NCBI RefSeq assembly: GCF_022884085.1
Contig: NZ_JAGGCS010000005.1
Coordinates: forward strand, 186,001 to 250,000
DNA length: 64,000 nucleotides
Source of the DNA: Paenirhizobium cremeum
GTDB lineage: Bacteria; Pseudomonadota; Alphaproteobacteria; Rhizobiales; Rhizobiaceae
Direction: 5' to 3'
In this document: one piece after another, positions 18,233-28,227 of the stretch
Layout of the letters: each line of letters opens with the position of its first letter
How positions within the stretch are numbered: position 1 is the stretch's first letter
Position numbers and translations under genes: made by a program
The notes under the pieces: model-generated
What the model was told of the DNA's origin: nothing
The model's database searches: none
What the model saw: only the letters and a program-made list of their open reading frames with translations

Positions 18233-19462
18233 ATGACCGCTGCGGAGCCTCAAGGGTTGGACGGCCAGTTGCGCTCTGCGAAACGCAATGTCTTCCTCCT
18301 GACGGCTGCCCAATCCATCCTGGGTTCGGCCGCACCCCTCAGTTTCTCGGTCGGCGGGCTTGCAGGCTTCCAGCTTCTCGGCGCCGACAAGTCGCTTGCA
18401 ACCGCACCGCTGACCGGATTCAACGTCGGTGTGGCGCTGGGGGCGATCGTCGTTGCGGCCGCCTCGCGCATTCTTGGGCGGCGCGAGAGCTTCATGCTCG
18501 GCGCGCTGATGGGGGCGACCGGCGGCGCGGTCGCGGCGCTCGCCCTGTTCCGTTCCGATTTCTGGCTTTTTGCTTTCGGCCTGCTGCTGATCGGTCTTTC
18601 CGGCGGGTTCACCCAGAAGATCCGTTTCGCCGCCGCCGATGCCTCTCCGAGTTTCTACAAGGGCAAGGCCATCTCCTGGATTCTCGCCGGCGGCATTGTG
18701 TCGGCGATTGTCGGACCGCAGCTTGCCATCTGGCTGAAGGACGTGATGGCCCCGGTCACCTTCGCCGGCGCATTCATGGGCCTCGTGCCGCTGATGTTGC
18801 TGGCGATCGTGGTTCTGGCTTTCCTGAGATTGCCGGATGCGGCGGGCAAGGTTGGCGAGAATGGCGAGCCTGCCAGACCTCTGCGTGAAATCGTCGCGAC
18901 GCGGCGTTTCATCACCGGCATGATCTGCGGCATCAGCTCCTATGCCTTGATGACCTTCATGATGACCGGGGCGCCGCTTGCCATGGTCGTCGGCTGCGGC
19001 TTTTCATCCGAACTCGCAACGCTCGGCATTCAGTGGCATGTCATCGCTATGTTCGCCCCAAGCTTCTTCACCGGCATGCTGATTTCCCGCTTCGGCACCG
19101 AAAGGGTCGTGGCGGCAGGCCTCGTCATCCTGATGGCTTGCGCTGTCGTCGCCCATATCGGCGTCGAACTCTGGAATTTCTGGGGCGCGCTCGTGCTGCT
19201 CGGCATCGGCTGGAATTTCGGTTTCATCGGCGCAACCGCTATCGTTGCTTCCAGTTACCGCCCGCATGAGGCCGACAAGGTTCAGGGCTTTCACGATATC
19301 ATCCTGTTCGGCACCGTCGCGCTCTCCTCCTTTTCCTCCGGCAAGGTTTTCACTGCCTTCGGCTGGTCCGTCATGAACCTCGTCGTCTGGCCGGTGACCA
19401 TTGTCTGCCTCGTTCTGGTGATTGTGCAGATGCGCGCCACCGCTGCCGCAAGGAAGAGTTGA
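18233..19462 (+). CDS. MFS transporter
   Basis: This 409-aa integral membrane protein has 12 predicted hydrophobic helices, with the MFS inter-helix loop SRILGRRESFML after helix 2 and a central cytoplasmic loop near residues 205-220 (GKVGENGEPARP). The substrate is unknown; the sequence looks like the YbjJ/drug-type families but no specific motif is decisive. It begins 18 bp after nusB with GAAGGA upstream, so it is likely cotranscribed. The next gene is hppA, 152 bp away with a structured leader. Confidence 0.88.
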   Translation: MTAAEPQGLDGQLRSAKRNVFLLTAAQSILGSAAPLSFSVGGLAGFQLLGADKSLATAPLTGFNVGVALGAIVVAAASRILGRRESFMLGALMGATGGAVAALALFRSDFWLFAFGLLLIGLSGGFTQKIRFAAADASPSFYKGKAISWILAGGIVSAIVGPQLAIWLKDVMAPVTFAGAFMGLVPLMLLAIVVLAFLRLPDAAGKVGENGEPARPLREIVATRRFITGMICGISSYALMTFMMTGAPLAMVVGCGFSSELATLGIQWHVIAMFAPSFFTGMLISRFGTERVVAAGLVILMACAVVAHIGVELWNFWGALVLLGIGWNFGFIGATAIVASSYRPHEADKVQGFHDIILFGTVALSSFSSGKVFTAFGWSVMNLVVWPVTIVCLVLVIVQMRATAAARKS

Positions 19463-19529
19463 ACCCTTTCGGCTGCGACACCGGCGGGACTTGACGTACA
19501 GGAAAGCGCAACGCAATCTCGCCCCCAAG

Positions 19530-19594
19530 CCGGACGACCTCGGAGGAGGGGGCCGAGTCCGGATGTCACCGCCCGCGAGGAGTGAGGCGCGGGC
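19530..19594 (+). promoter_or_regulatory. Twin-hairpin leader upstream of hppA
   Basis: Hairpin 1 pairs CCGGAC (19530-19535) with GTCCGG (19557-19562), or CTCGG with CCGAG inside it, and exposes AGGAGGGGG. Hairpin 2 is a perfect 7-bp stem GCCCGCG (19571-19577)/CGCGGGC (19588-19594) with the loop AGGAGTGAGG. An alternative pairing of GCCCCC (19521-19526) with GGGGGC (19548-19553) would disrupt hairpin 1. The true Shine-Dalgarno GGAGGG follows at 19601-19606. Confidence 0.45.
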
Positions 19595-19614
19595 AATACG
19601 GGAGGGTATTGCGA

Positions 19615-21753
19615 ATGACAGTTTTACCAGTCGTTATTTTGTGTGGTCTTCTTTCTGTGGCCTATGCGATCTGGGCCACACGTTCCGTGCTGGCGGCCGA
19701 TCAGGGCAATGCCCGCATGCAGGAGATCGCGGGCTATATCCGCGAAGGCGCTCAGGCTTACCTCGCTCGTCAATACCTGACCATCGCCATCGTGGGTGCC
19801 GTTGTCTTCATCGGTGCTTGGGTTCTGCTGTCCGCGACCGCCGCAATCGGTTTCCTGATCGGAGCGGTGCTGTCCGGTGCCGCCGGCTTTATCGGTATGC
19901 ATGTCTCGGTCCGCGCCAATGTGCGCACCGCTCAGGCCGCATCACAGAGCCTTTCCGCGGGGCTCGACATCGCCTTCAAGGCCGGTGCCATCACCGGCAT
20001 GCTGGTCGCAGGTCTCGCCCTTCTCGGCGTTTCCATCTATTTCTACGTGCTGACCGCTGTACTCGGCCATCAAAGCGGCTCGCGCGAGGTGATTGACGCG
20101 CTGGTCGCGCTCGGTTTCGGCGCGTCGCTGATCTCGATCTTCGCCCGTCTTGGCGGCGGCATCTTCACCAAGGGCGCCGACGTCGGCGGCGATCTCGTCG
20201 GCAAGGTCGAAGCCGGCATTCCGGAGGACGATCCGCGCAATCCGGCGACCATTGCCGATAACGTCGGCGACAATGTCGGCGACTGCGCCGGAATGGCCGC
20301 CGACCTCTTCGAGACCTATGCGGTTTCCGTGGTCGCAACCATGGTTTTGGCCGCGATCTTCTTCGCCGGCTCGCCGACGCTCGATATCGCCATGACTTAC
20401 CCGCTCGCAATCTGCGGCGCCTGCATCGTCACCTCGATCGTCGGCACCTTTTTCGTCAAGCTCGGCACCAGCGGTTCGATCATGGGCGCTCTCTACAAGG
20501 GCCTGATCGTCACCGGGGTTCTGTCGATCCTCGGCCTCGGCGCGGCCACCTCGCTCACCGTTGGCTGGGGCTCGATCGGCACTGTCGCCGGCATGGACAT
20601 CACCGGCTGGAACCTGTTCATCTGCGGCATTCTCGGCCTTGTCGTGACAGCCCTGATCGTCGTGATTACCGAATTCTACACCGGCACCAACAAGCGGCCG
20701 GTCAATTCCATCGCCCAGGCTTCCGTAACCGGCCATGGCACCAACGTCATCCAGGGGCTCGCCGTCTCACTGGAGTCGACTGCGCTTCCGGCGATTGTCA
20801 TCGTCGGCGGCATCATCGCGACTTATCAGCTTGCCGGCCTGTTCGGCACCGCAATCGCCGTCACCACCATGCTTGGCCTTGCCGGCATGATCGTGGCGCT
20901 CGACGCATTCGGCCCGGTCACCGACAATGCAGGCGGCATCGCTGAAATGTCCCATCTGCCGCCGGAGGTGCGCAAGTCCACCGACGCGCTCGACGCGGTT
21001 GGTAACACCACCAAGGCGGTGACCAAGGGCTATGCGATCGGTTCGGCAGGCCTCGGCGCGCTCGTGCTCTTCGCCGCCTATTCCAACGACCTGCAGTATT
21101 TTGCCGCCAACAGCGACAAATACCCGTATTTTTCGGGCATCGGGGATATCTCCTTCAGCCTGTCCAACCCCTATGTCGTGGCCGGGCTGATTTTCGGCGG
21201 CCTTATTCCCTATCTCTTCGGTGGCATTGCCATGACCGCGGTCGGCCGCGCCGCCGGTTCGATCGTTGAGGAAGTACGCCGCCAGTTCAAGGAAAAGCCC
21301 GGCATCATGCAGGGCACTGAACGGCCGGACTACGGCCGGGCGGTCGATATGCTGACGAAGGCGGCCATTCGCGAGATGATCGTCCCGTCGCTGCTGCCGG
21401 TGCTGGCTCCGCTCGTCGTCTATTTCGGCGTGCTGCTGATCTCGGGTTCCAAGGCCTCCGCCTTCGCCGCACTCGGCGCCTCGCTGCTGGGTGTCATCGT
21501 CAACGGCCTGTTCGTGGCGATTTCCATGACCTCGGGCGGCGGTGCATGGGATAACGCCAAGAAGAGCTTCGAGGACGGTTTCGTCGACAAGGACGGAGTG
21601 AAGCACCTGAAAGGCTCCGACGCCCACAAGGCATCGGTAACCGGCGATACGGTCGGCGACCCTTACAAGGATACTGCCGGCCCGGCCGTCAATCCGGCGA
21701 TCAAGATCACCAATATCGTCGCCCTGCTGTTGCTTGCGGTGCTGGCAGGCTGA
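19615..21753 (+). CDS. hppA: Membrane proton-translocating pyrophosphatase
   Basis: HppA hydrolyses pyrophosphate and pumps protons out of the cytoplasm (or into acidocalcisome-like bodies in Agrobacterium relatives). The 712-aa protein has about 16 helices and the acidic pyrophosphate motifs [49 protein letters not shown] and [18 protein letters not shown]. The diagnostic position in [14 protein letters not shown] is lysine rather than alanine, which marks the potassium-independent subfamily. The ATG at 19615 has GGAGGG at 9 nt. A strong terminator follows. Confidence 0.96.
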   Translation: MTVLPVVILCGLLSVAYAIWATRSVLAADQGNARMQEIAGYIREGAQAYLARQYLTIAIVGAVVFIGAWVLLSATAAIGFLIGAVLSGAAGFIGMHVSVRANVRTAQAASQSLSAGLDIAFKAGAITGMLVAGLALLGVSIYFYVLTAVLGHQSGSREVIDALVALGFGASLISIFARLGGGIFTKGADVGGDLVGKVEAGIPEDDPRNPATIADNVGDNVGDCAGMAADLFETYAVSVVATMVLAAIFFAGSPTLDIAMTYPLAICGACIVTSIVGTFFVKLGTSGSIMGALYKGLIVTGVLSILGLGAATSLTVGWGSIGTVAGMDITGWNLFICGILGLVVTALIVVITEFYTGTNKRPVNSIAQASVTGHGTNVIQGLAVSLESTALPAIVIVGGIIATYQLAGLFGTAIAVTTMLGLAGMIVALDAFGPVTDNAGGIAEMSHLPPEVRKSTDALDAVGNTTKAVTKGYAIGSAGLGALVLFAAYSNDLQYFAANSDKYPYFSGIGDISFSLSNPYVVAGLIFGGLIPYLFGGIAMTAVGRAAGSIVEEVRRQFKEKPGIMQGTERPDYGRAVDMLTKAAIREMIVPSLLPVLAPLVVYFGVLLISGSKASAFAALGASLLGVIVNGLFVAISMTSGGGAWDNAKKSFEDGFVDKDGVKHLKGSDAHKASVTGDTVGDPYKDTAGPAVNPAIKITNIVALLLLAVLAG

Positions 21754-21777
21754 CGGCTTTCATTCTGCTGAAACGAA

Positions 21778-21813
21778 AGAAACCGCGGAACGGGCTTCCG
21801 CGGTTTCTTTTTT
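21778..21813. terminator. Intrinsic terminator between hppA and bamE
   Basis: AGAAACCGCGGAA (21778-21790) and TTCCGCGGTTTCT (21796-21808) form a perfect 13-bp stem with a 5-nt loop, followed by a run of six T on the plus strand. On the minus strand the flank is also T-rich, so it may end both convergent genes. Confidence 0.9.
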
Positions 21814-21832
21814 GTCGGTACCTTCTGTGCGG

Positions 21833-22318
21833 TCAGGTGCCACCCAGCATATTCTTGATGCTGTTGGCCGCGCCGCCGCCGCCGGAGAGAATCTGTTGCA
21901 GGAAGGTGAGGTCCTTGCCGCCCGTCGGAGTGGTGCGGGAAATCATGTCGAAGACCTTGCCGTCCTTCATCGTGTAGTTCGCGCGCTGCGACACGACGCC
22001 GTCCTTGTCGAAGTAGATGGCGAGAATCTGCTGCTCCACCAGCCGCTGCTTCATGAAGGCGACCGAGCGCGTGCGCGTCTGCGATATGTAATAGAAGACT
22101 TCGCCGTCAAACGTCGCGGTCGTGGACGGCGTGCCGAGCGACAGGAGCACCTGCTCGCGGCTGGAGCCGACCGGCACGAGGTCGAGCGCGTTCTGGTCTA
22201 CGACATAGCCGTTGTGGAAGACCTCCTGGGTGGAGCACCCCGAAAGGCTCGCGACCGCCACAGCAAGGGCGACAGCAGTGCATCCGAGAACGTTCCTGTT
22301 CGATCTGAGGTACCGCAT
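21833..22318 (-). CDS. bamE: Outer membrane assembly lipoprotein BamE (SmpA/OmlA)
   Basis: BamE is a lipoprotein of the BAM complex that inserts beta-barrel proteins in the outer membrane. The N-terminal hydrophobic segment ends in the lipobox LSGC. The SmpA/OmlA fold is seen in VPVGSSREQVLLSLGTPS and EVFYYISQTRT, with LAIYFDKDGVVSQ. Product 161 aa if started at 22318 (MRYLRSNRNVLGC); an ATG at 22339 is equally possible because neither has a strong ribosome-binding site. It has a Gly/Asn-rich tail (SGGGGAANSIKNMLGG). It converges with hppA and diverges from the next gene across about 260 bp. Confidence 0.9.
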   Translation of the reverse strand: MRYLRSNRNVLGCTAVALAVAVASLSGCSTQEVFHNGYVVDQNALDLVPVGSSREQVLLSLGTPSTTATFDGEVFYYISQTRTRSVAFMKQRLVEQQILAIYFDKDGVVSQRANYTMKDGKVFDMISRTTPTGGKDLTFLQQILSGGGGAANSIKNMLGGT

Positions 22319-22599
22319 TTCCAACCGCAAGTCTCCCATGACTCTAGATATGGACGTTCGAGAAAACGTCCGCAAACCTGTTGCGCATACCATTGTGGCC
22401 TTTCCGGGGACAAACGGCCGACTGCGAAAAACTCGCATTCGCTCCGGCGGTCGGAGACCGGCGTCGCCGTGCCGGCGGGTGCAGGCAGGCAGAAACGGCA
22501 TTGCAATTCACGCCTGCTTCGGTAAACCAGCTTTCGCAATCATGCAACATGAGCATGGGCAGGCGGGCTTGTTCCTGCGGTTCTTTTTGGTGGAATTGA

Positions 22600-23145
22600 A
22601 TGGTATTCGGCTTCTTCCGGCAGAAAAAGCATAACCGGCTCATCGTCGAGCGCCAGTATGCGGCGTTGACTTCCGCCGCGCGCACGCCGTTCTTCTATTC
22701 CGACCTCGGTGTTCCCGATACCGTGATGGGCCGTTTCGAAATGCTGTCCATCGTCCTGATTCTGTTCTTTCGACGCACCGCGCGTTCGCCGCGCAGCGGC
22801 CAGGAAATCGCTCAGGAGATCGTCGATGCCTTCTTTCAGGACGTCGATCATTCAATCCGCGAACTCGGGATCGGCGACCAGGGCGTGCCCAAGCGCATGA
22901 AGAAGCTGGCCGGCATGTTCTACGGCCGCCTTGAGTCTTATGCAGGCTGTCTCGACAAAGGTGCGCGCGAGGAGTTGGCGGCGGCGCTTCTGCGCAATAT
23001 ATACCCGGAAACGGCAGGAACTGCGCCTTCGATGCAGGGGCTTGCCGACTGGATGATCGAGGCCGAGCGGCATTTGGCCGGTCTTGGCGAGGACGTGATC
23101 GAGACCGGATCCGTCCGACTTGTGGTTCCCGGAGGAACGCACTGA
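22600..23145 (+). CDS. Ubiquinol-cytochrome c chaperone family protein (CBP3/UQCC1-like)
   Basis: The 181-aa protein resembles the Ubiq_cyt_C_chap family (mitochondrial CBP3/UQCC1), which assists cytochrome b of the bc1 complex. Signature stretches are YSDLGVPDTVMGRFEMLSI, IAQEIVDAFFQDVDHSIRELGIGD, and GVPKRMKKLAGMFYGRLESY. The ATG at 22600 has a GGTGGA a few bases upstream. The DUF177 gene starts 1 bp after its stop codon. In alphaproteobacteria these two often occur together upstream of plsX. Confidence 0.88.
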   Translation: MVFGFFRQKKHNRLIVERQYAALTSAARTPFFYSDLGVPDTVMGRFEMLSIVLILFFRRTARSPRSGQEIAQEIVDAFFQDVDHSIRELGIGDQGVPKRMKKLAGMFYGRLESYAGCLDKGAREELAAALLRNIYPETAGTAPSMQGLADWMIEAERHLAGLGEDVIETGSVRLVVPGGTH

Positions 23146-23146
23146 G

Positions 23147-23704
23147 ATGACGACGAACAGGAAGGATGCCGCAGGCTTTACGTATCTGGTCAAGGTGGGC
23201 CATATCTCGGCCAACCCGGTGCAGGTGCATGTGGAAGCCGATGAGCGCGAATGCGCCTGGCTCGCACAATTGTGGAAGGTGCTGGCAGTGAACCGGCTGG
23301 CGGCGGATCTCCAGATCGCCCGCTGGAAAAAGGACGGTGTCCGCATCAAGGGGCGTGTTAAGGGCGAGATCGTCCAGGCCTGCGTGGTGACGCTTGATCC
23401 GGTTACGGCTGTGATCGATCAGGAGATCGACCAGATCTTCGTTCCGGAAGGTTCCAAGCTGGCGCGCATCGTGACCGACGAGGCCGGTGAAATGGTCCTC
23501 GATCCGGAAGGTCCGGATCTGCCGGAGACCTTTGCCGGCGATGCCATCGATGCCGGTGCTCTTGTCGCCGAATTCGCCGCTCTTGCCATCGACCCTTATC
23601 CCCGCAAGCCGGGCATCGCTTTTGAGGGCCACCGGGAGGGTTCCGCCGAAGACGACCGGCGTCCTTCGCCCTTTGCGGTGTTGAAGGACTGGAAAAAGGA
23701 CTGA
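23147..23704 (+). CDS. DUF177 (YceD) protein
   Basis: The 185-aa product has the DUF177/YceD pattern: GRVKGEIVQACVVTLDPV, where one cysteine remains of the usual pair, and EEDR-like acidic segments later. In bacteria with the canonical order, YceD precedes rpmF-plsX and is linked to 23S rRNA processing; in plants to 23S rRNA as well. Here plsX follows after 99 bp without rpmF. The ATG at 23147 has GGAGGAA upstream, inside the end of the preceding gene. No active site can be named. Confidence 0.88.
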   Translation: MTTNRKDAAGFTYLVKVGHISANPVQVHVEADERECAWLAQLWKVLAVNRLAADLQIARWKKDGVRIKGRVKGEIVQACVVTLDPVTAVIDQEIDQIFVPEGSKLARIVTDEAGEMVLDPEGPDLPETFAGDAIDAGALVAEFAALAIDPYPRKPGIAFEGHREGSAEDDRRPSPFAVLKDWKKD

Positions 23705-23803
23705 AGCGCCGCGGATTCCCGGCGATTTGGGTTGTGCGTGGCGGCAAAAACGGTATTTTGGCCGAAAATTTCGCCCGGCAGCGAAAAGAAGGATCAGACA
23801 TAA

Positions 23804-24850
23804 GTGATCAGAATTTCTCTCGACGTCATGGGAGGCGACTTCGGCCCTGAAGTCGTCATTCCCGGAGCTGCCAAGGCGCTGGAGCGGCATCCCGATACGA
23901 CGTTCATTCTTTTCGGTCAGCAGGAGCGCTGCATGCCATTGCTGGCGCAGTATCCGAAGCTGAAGGAAAAGTCCGTCTTCCATCATTGCGAGGTGGCGGT
24001 CGGCATGGATGAGAAGCCGAGCCAAGCGCTTCGCCGCGGTCGCTATATTTCGAGCATGTGGCGCGCCATCGAGGCCGTGAAGACCGGTCAGGCCGATGTC
24101 GTCGTTTCCGCCGGTAACACCGGTGCGCTGATGGCCATGGCCAAGTTCTGCCTGCGCACGATGGCATCCATCGAGCGTCCGGCAATCGCCGCCATCTGGC
24201 CGACGCTGTCCGGTGAAAGCATCGTGCTCGACGTCGGCGCGACCATCGGCGCGGATGCGCAGCAGCTTCTCGACTTCGCCCTGATGGGTGGCGCCATGGC
24301 ACGTGCCCTGTTCGAGGTAGATCGTCCGTCCGTCGGCCTGCTCAATGTCGGGGTGGAAGAGATCAAGGGACAGGAAGAGGTCAAGGAGGCCGGTCGGCTT
24401 ATCCGCGAGGCGGGCCTCGATACCATCGATTATTTCGGCTTCGTCGAGGGCGATGATCTCGGCAAGGGAACGGTGGACGTGGTCGTCACCGAAGGCTTCA
24501 CCGGCAATATCGCCTTGAAGACCGCGGAAGGAACGGCGCGTCAGATCGCCGAATATCTGCGCTCGGCCATGTCGCGCACCTGGCTTGCGAAGATCGGCTA
24601 TCTCTTTGCGAAAGGCGCATTCGATCGCCTGCGTGAAAAGATGGACCCGAGAAAGGTGAACGGCGGTGTCTTCCTCGGCCTGAACGGCATCGTCATCAAG
24701 AGCCATGGCGGAACGGATGCCGAAGGCTTTGCTGCCGCGATCGATGTCGGCTATGACATGGCCCGCAATGGCCTGACGCAAAAGATAGAAAACGATCTGA
24801 AAAGATATCATGCCCGGCACCCCTCAGCGGCCGGTCCCGAAGCGGCATGA
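23804..24850 (+). CDS. plsX: Phosphate acyltransferase PlsX
   Basis: PlsX makes acyl-phosphate from acyl-ACP for the PlsY step of phospholipid synthesis. The 348-aa protein begins [14 protein letters not shown] and contains [36 protein letters not shown] and [10 protein letters not shown], all family marks. The start is GTG at 23804 with AAGGA upstream at a somewhat long spacing. fabH starts 21 bp after its stop. Confidence 0.96.
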   Translation: MIRISLDVMGGDFGPEVVIPGAAKALERHPDTTFILFGQQERCMPLLAQYPKLKEKSVFHHCEVAVGMDEKPSQALRRGRYISSMWRAIEAVKTGQADVVVSAGNTGALMAMAKFCLRTMASIERPAIAAIWPTLSGESIVLDVGATIGADAQQLLDFALMGGAMARALFEVDRPSVGLLNVGVEEIKGQEEVKEAGRLIREAGLDTIDYFGFVEGDDLGKGTVDVVVTEGFTGNIALKTAEGTARQIAEYLRSAMSRTWLAKIGYLFAKGAFDRLREKMDPRKVNGGVFLGLNGIVIKSHGGTDAEGFAAAIDVGYDMARNGLTQKIENDLKRYHARHPSAAGPEAA

Positions 24851-24871
24851 TCCTAGGGGTAGGAAACTAAT

Positions 24872-25843
24872 ATGATCCGTGCAGTTGTTCGCGGCTTCGG
24901 AGCATCGCTTCCGAAGCGGGTGATGACCAATCGCGAATTGGAAGACCTTGTCGAAACCTCGGACGAATGGATCGTGCAGCGCACGGGCATTCGTCAGCGT
25001 CATATTGCCGGCGAAGGCGAGACGACCGCGTCGCTGGGCGCTGCCGCAGCGAAGGCCGCCTTGGACAATGCCGGCCTTGTCGCTGCCGATATCGACCTCA
25101 TCATCTGTGCGACCTCCACCCCGGACAACACCTTTCCGGCAACCGCAGTCAACATCCAGAACCGGCTCGGCATCCATCACGGTTTTGCCTTCGACGTCCA
25201 GGCCGTCTGTTCGGGCTTCGTCTACGCCATGGCGACGGCCGATCTCTATATTCGCGGCGGCATGGCCAAGCGCGTCCTGGTGATCGGGGCGGAAACCTTC
25301 TCCCGCATCCTCGACTGGACGGACCGCACCACCTGCGTGCTCTTCGGTGACGGCGCAGGGGCGCTGGTGCTGGAAGCGGAAGAGGGCGAGGGCCGGACCA
25401 CCGACCGCGGCGTATTGACCTCTCAGCTACGCTCGGACGGTACCCACAAGGACAAGCTCTATGTCGACGGCGGTCCTTCGACCACGGGCACGGTCGGCCA
25501 TCTCCGCATGGAAGGGCGCGAGGTCTTCAAGCACGCGGTCGGCATGATTACCGACGTGATCGAGGCGGCCTTCGACGCCACCGGCACGACCGCCGCGGAT
25601 CTGGATTGGCTGGTGCCGCACCAGGCCAACCGCCGCATCATCGATGGGTCGGCGAAGAAGCTCGGCATACCGCTCGAAAAGGTCGTCGTCACCGTAGACC
25701 TGCATGGCAATACCTCCGCCGCTTCCATTCCGCTGGCGCTTGCCGTTGCCGCCGGAGACGGCCGCATCAAGAAGGGCGATCTCGTCATGCTGGAAGCGAT
25801 GGGTGGTGGCTTTACCTGGGGTGCGGTGCTGCTGCGCTGGTAG
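24872..25843 (+). CDS. fabH: Beta-ketoacyl-ACP synthase III
   Basis: FabH starts fatty-acid chains by condensing acetyl-CoA with malonyl-ACP. The 323-aa thiolase-fold enzyme has C113 in AVCSGF, the histidine in PHQANRRI and the asparagine in LHGNTSAAS, completing the Cys-His-Asn triad. [10 protein letters not shown] is the usual N-terminal block. It is in the plsX-fabH-ihfA order typical of proteobacteria. Length is normal. Confidence 0.97.
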   Translation: MIRAVVRGFGASLPKRVMTNRELEDLVETSDEWIVQRTGIRQRHIAGEGETTASLGAAAAKAALDNAGLVAADIDLIICATSTPDNTFPATAVNIQNRLGIHHGFAFDVQAVCSGFVYAMATADLYIRGGMAKRVLVIGAETFSRILDWTDRTTCVLFGDGAGALVLEAEEGEGRTTDRGVLTSQLRSDGTHKDKLYVDGGPSTTGTVGHLRMEGREVFKHAVGMITDVIEAAFDATGTTAADLDWLVPHQANRRIIDGSAKKLGIPLEKVVVTVDLHGNTSAASIPLALAVAAGDGRIKKGDLVMLEAMGGGFTWGAVLLRW

Positions 25844-25950
25844 GGCGAGATTCCAAATAAAGGATTTCATACAAGCGCTTGACCGTCACGCCCAAGGGCA
25901 ATACTCTCACACCGCTTCAACAAGATCATTGATTTAAACGGGCGGGACAC

Positions 25951-26289
25951 ATGGCCGGAAAGACAGTGACGCGAGCGGATTTGGCGGAATCGGTCTTTCG
26001 CAAAGTTGGCCTCTCACGCACCGAATCGGCGGAACTCGTCGAAACCGTGATCGATGAGATCTGCAACGCCATCGTTCGTGGCGAGACCGTAAAGCTTTCT
26101 TCTTTTGCGACCTTCCAGGTGCGCAGCAAGAATGAACGCATCGGCCGCAATCCCAAGACGGGCGAGGAAGTGCCGATTTCGCCGCGTCGGGTGATGACGT
26201 TCAAGGCGTCCAACGTGCTGAAGCAGCGGATTCTCCGGGCGCATCTGTCCCGAAAGGCCAAGCAAAAGCCGCAAAGCCCGGTGTCGTGA
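25951..26289 (+). CDS. ihfA: Integration host factor subunit alpha
   Basis: IhfA pairs with IhfB to bend DNA by about 160 degrees in recombination, replication and transcription. The 112-aa protein has the HU/IHF fold: [34 protein letters not shown], the beta-arm [11 protein letters not shown] with the intercalating proline, and [16 protein letters not shown] lysine-rich tail extends beyond E. coli IhfA. It follows fabH by 107 bp. Confidence 0.95.
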   Translation: MAGKTVTRADLAESVFRKVGLSRTESAELVETVIDEICNAIVRGETVKLSSFATFQVRSKNERIGRNPKTGEEVPISPRRVMTFKASNVLKQRILRAHLSRKAKQKPQSPVS

Positions 26290-26405
26290 TCGGCTCTGCC
26301 GATTGATTGAGGCGTTCTAACCCTGATAGGGCGCTTGAATTTCTCTGCGCAAATCGTTGAAATAGCCGGCGAGTCGCGCCGACGCGCGTGTCATGGAGCA
26401 TGAAC

Positions 26406-26945
26406 ATGCAGTTGGATAAGAGCCCGGATGCCTTCCGCACCATCAGCGAAGTTGCGGACGATCTCGATCTGCCGCAACATGTGCTGCGTTTCTGGGAAAC
26501 GCGCTTTCCTCAGATCAAGCCGATGAAGCGCGGTGGAGGACGCCGTTATTATCGGCCGGACGATGTCGAACTGCTGAAGGGCATTCGCCATCTGCTTTAC
26601 GATCAGGGTTATACGATCAAGGGCGTTCAGAAACTTCTGAAGACCAACGGCAATAAGTTCGTGATGGCGGTGGCGACCGGCGATCATGCGACTATGGAAG
26701 CGCTGATCGCGGCAAACGCCCAGAAGTCGGACGAGCCGAAACTCGGCCCTCCGGACGAGGACCAGGTCGTCGGACGCCCCAAGGCGAAAGTCAGTGGCCG
26801 ATTCTTCGGATTCGGTGGCGGCGACGACGACATGCCCGAAATCTCGGTCGGAAAGAGTACGGTGGGCAAGGAGGATAGGGCGTTGTTACAGGAAGCGCTT
26901 TTCGACCTCCTCGAATGCAAGCGGCTGCTCGATCAGGTCCGCTGA
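26406..26945 (+). CDS. MerR-family transcriptional regulator
   Basis: The N-terminal 75 residues form a MerR winged helix: [42 protein letters not shown], and [10 protein letters not shown]. The remaining ~100 residues are charged, with a Gly-rich patch ([10 protein letters not shown]) and no cysteine-based metal site. The rhizobial plsX-fabH-ihfA-merR order is conserved in my memory; the inducer is unknown. Start ATG 26406 ([10 protein letters not shown]) is chosen because GGAG is 7 nt upstream, rather than 26400 or 26388. Product 179 aa. Confidence 0.9.
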   Translation: MQLDKSPDAFRTISEVADDLDLPQHVLRFWETRFPQIKPMKRGGGRRYYRPDDVELLKGIRHLLYDQGYTIKGVQKLLKTNGNKFVMAVATGDHATMEALIAANAQKSDEPKLGPPDEDQVVGRPKAKVSGRFFGFGGGDDDMPEISVGKSTVGKEDRALLQEALFDLLECKRLLDQVR

Positions 26946-26986
26946 GGCTTCCGTCGCCTGTGCCCCGCATGGGGCTTGCACAAGCT

Positions 26987-27556
26987 TTACAGCCAACGCC
27001 ACCGTTTCGGATTGTCGGCCGATTCGATCATCAGCCAGTGAAGGTCGACCTTGTTCACCGGCTTGATCTCGTCGTTTCTGTTGTCGAGAACGAGATCGGC
27101 CGTCGGCGTTTTGACGATGACGACCACATGCGCCTCTCCGTTTGGAGTGGTGGCCATTGCCAGGCGTATCGAGCGGGGAGGAAGCCCGCCATCGATCAAC
27201 TTCTTCCGCTTCGTGACGGCATAGTCCTCGCAGTCCCCTGAACGGGGCGACAGACGCCAGGCATCGTTTCCCTTGTTGTCCTTACCGGGCAGGATCGCCT
27301 TGTTTACGCTCCTGTTGACCGAAACCAGCGCACGCTCCACCCGGCTGTTCAATTGAGTCCGGTTCGCGCCGCCTTTCGTCCGGCATTCGCGCGGCGTCTC
27401 GACACAGAGTTTCACGAAGGCATAAGGCGCAATCGTCGGCGTTTTTTCCTCGAGAAAGGGAGCCGAGAGCCGGCCGCCGGCCTGGGTTTGGCTGGCCGGC
27501 CACGAGAAGAAGAACGCGACTGAGGCAATAAGGATGCAGACGGTCATGAGAGGCAT
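26987..27556 (-). CDS. Bacterial transglutaminase-like cysteine peptidase (BTLCP)
   Basis: This 189-aa exported protein has an N-terminal signal (MPLMTVCILIASVAFFFSW, cleaved near QAGG) and a papain-fold domain of the BTLCP family (PF06035). The triad is visible as Cys in RSGDCEDYAVTKR, His in EAHVVVIV and Asp in LVLDNRNDEI. In other bacteria such proteins (LapG is a relative) cleave adhesins in the periplasm. No LapA/LapD partner is seen in this window. The ATG at 27556 is preferred because GGAG lies about 7 nt upstream. Confidence 0.88.
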   Translation of the reverse strand: MPLMTVCILIASVAFFFSWPASQTQAGGRLSAPFLEEKTPTIAPYAFVKLCVETPRECRTKGGANRTQLNSRVERALVSVNRSVNKAILPGKDNKGNDAWRLSPRSGDCEDYAVTKRKKLIDGGLPPRSIRLAMATTPNGEAHVVVIVKTPTADLVLDNRNDEIKPVNKVDLHWLMIESADNPKRWRWL

Positions 27557-27934
27557 CTCACGGCTCCATGGCTGTTTACCCGGCGAAACAGGTGGAACGC
27601 GGAGCACCACCAGCTTAGGCTAAAGCATCGACTCCAGAGAATGTCCCCCAATGATCGCAAAATTATGTCGCAGTGCAACATGGTTTTTGCGGCGCACTGG
27701 AAACTTGAGCACCGGAAAACGGGAGCAGCCGGACGGACAAATCCCTGAGCCCCCCATGTCCTTTCGAGAGGCAGGCTGTGTCCTGGTGCGATGTCCGATC
27801 ATCTTTTATGGGGATACCGCCTTCCAACAGGCCCACTTTCTGGTGCGTTGTCCTTCTTTTTAATCCGGGCTTGCATTTTTCCGCTTGCGCTTCGGAGCCG
27901 GAAATCATAATGGGATCAGGCCTTAATGGCAGGT
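27557..27934. other. Gene-free stretch upstream of tRNA-Pro
   Basis: No convincing gene lies here. A 14-base direct repeat with one mismatch (CTGGTGCGATGTCC at 27783-27796; CTGGTGCGTTGTCC at 27840-27853) and a small hairpin at about 27877-27902 are the only features. It should hold promoters for the reverse-strand peptidase and for the tRNA. Confidence 0.5.
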
Positions 27935-28011
<77 letters not shown>

Positions 28012-28227
28012 TTAAAATCTTGATTTCCCAGCAAAATATTCTTCAAATCCGGGACTGTCCGCCGATCGGACGCGCTGGCGCGACATTTTCGGTAAATTTT
28101 TCCCAATTTTGCCCTATCATTGCTGCGTTGCAGCATTATATGGACATTGTCCGCTGCCGGAGGAGCGCGAGCGCGTCGAACTCGATATGAGGAGTGCGCC
28201 TGTTCAAGGCTGTGGCGGGCGATCTTC

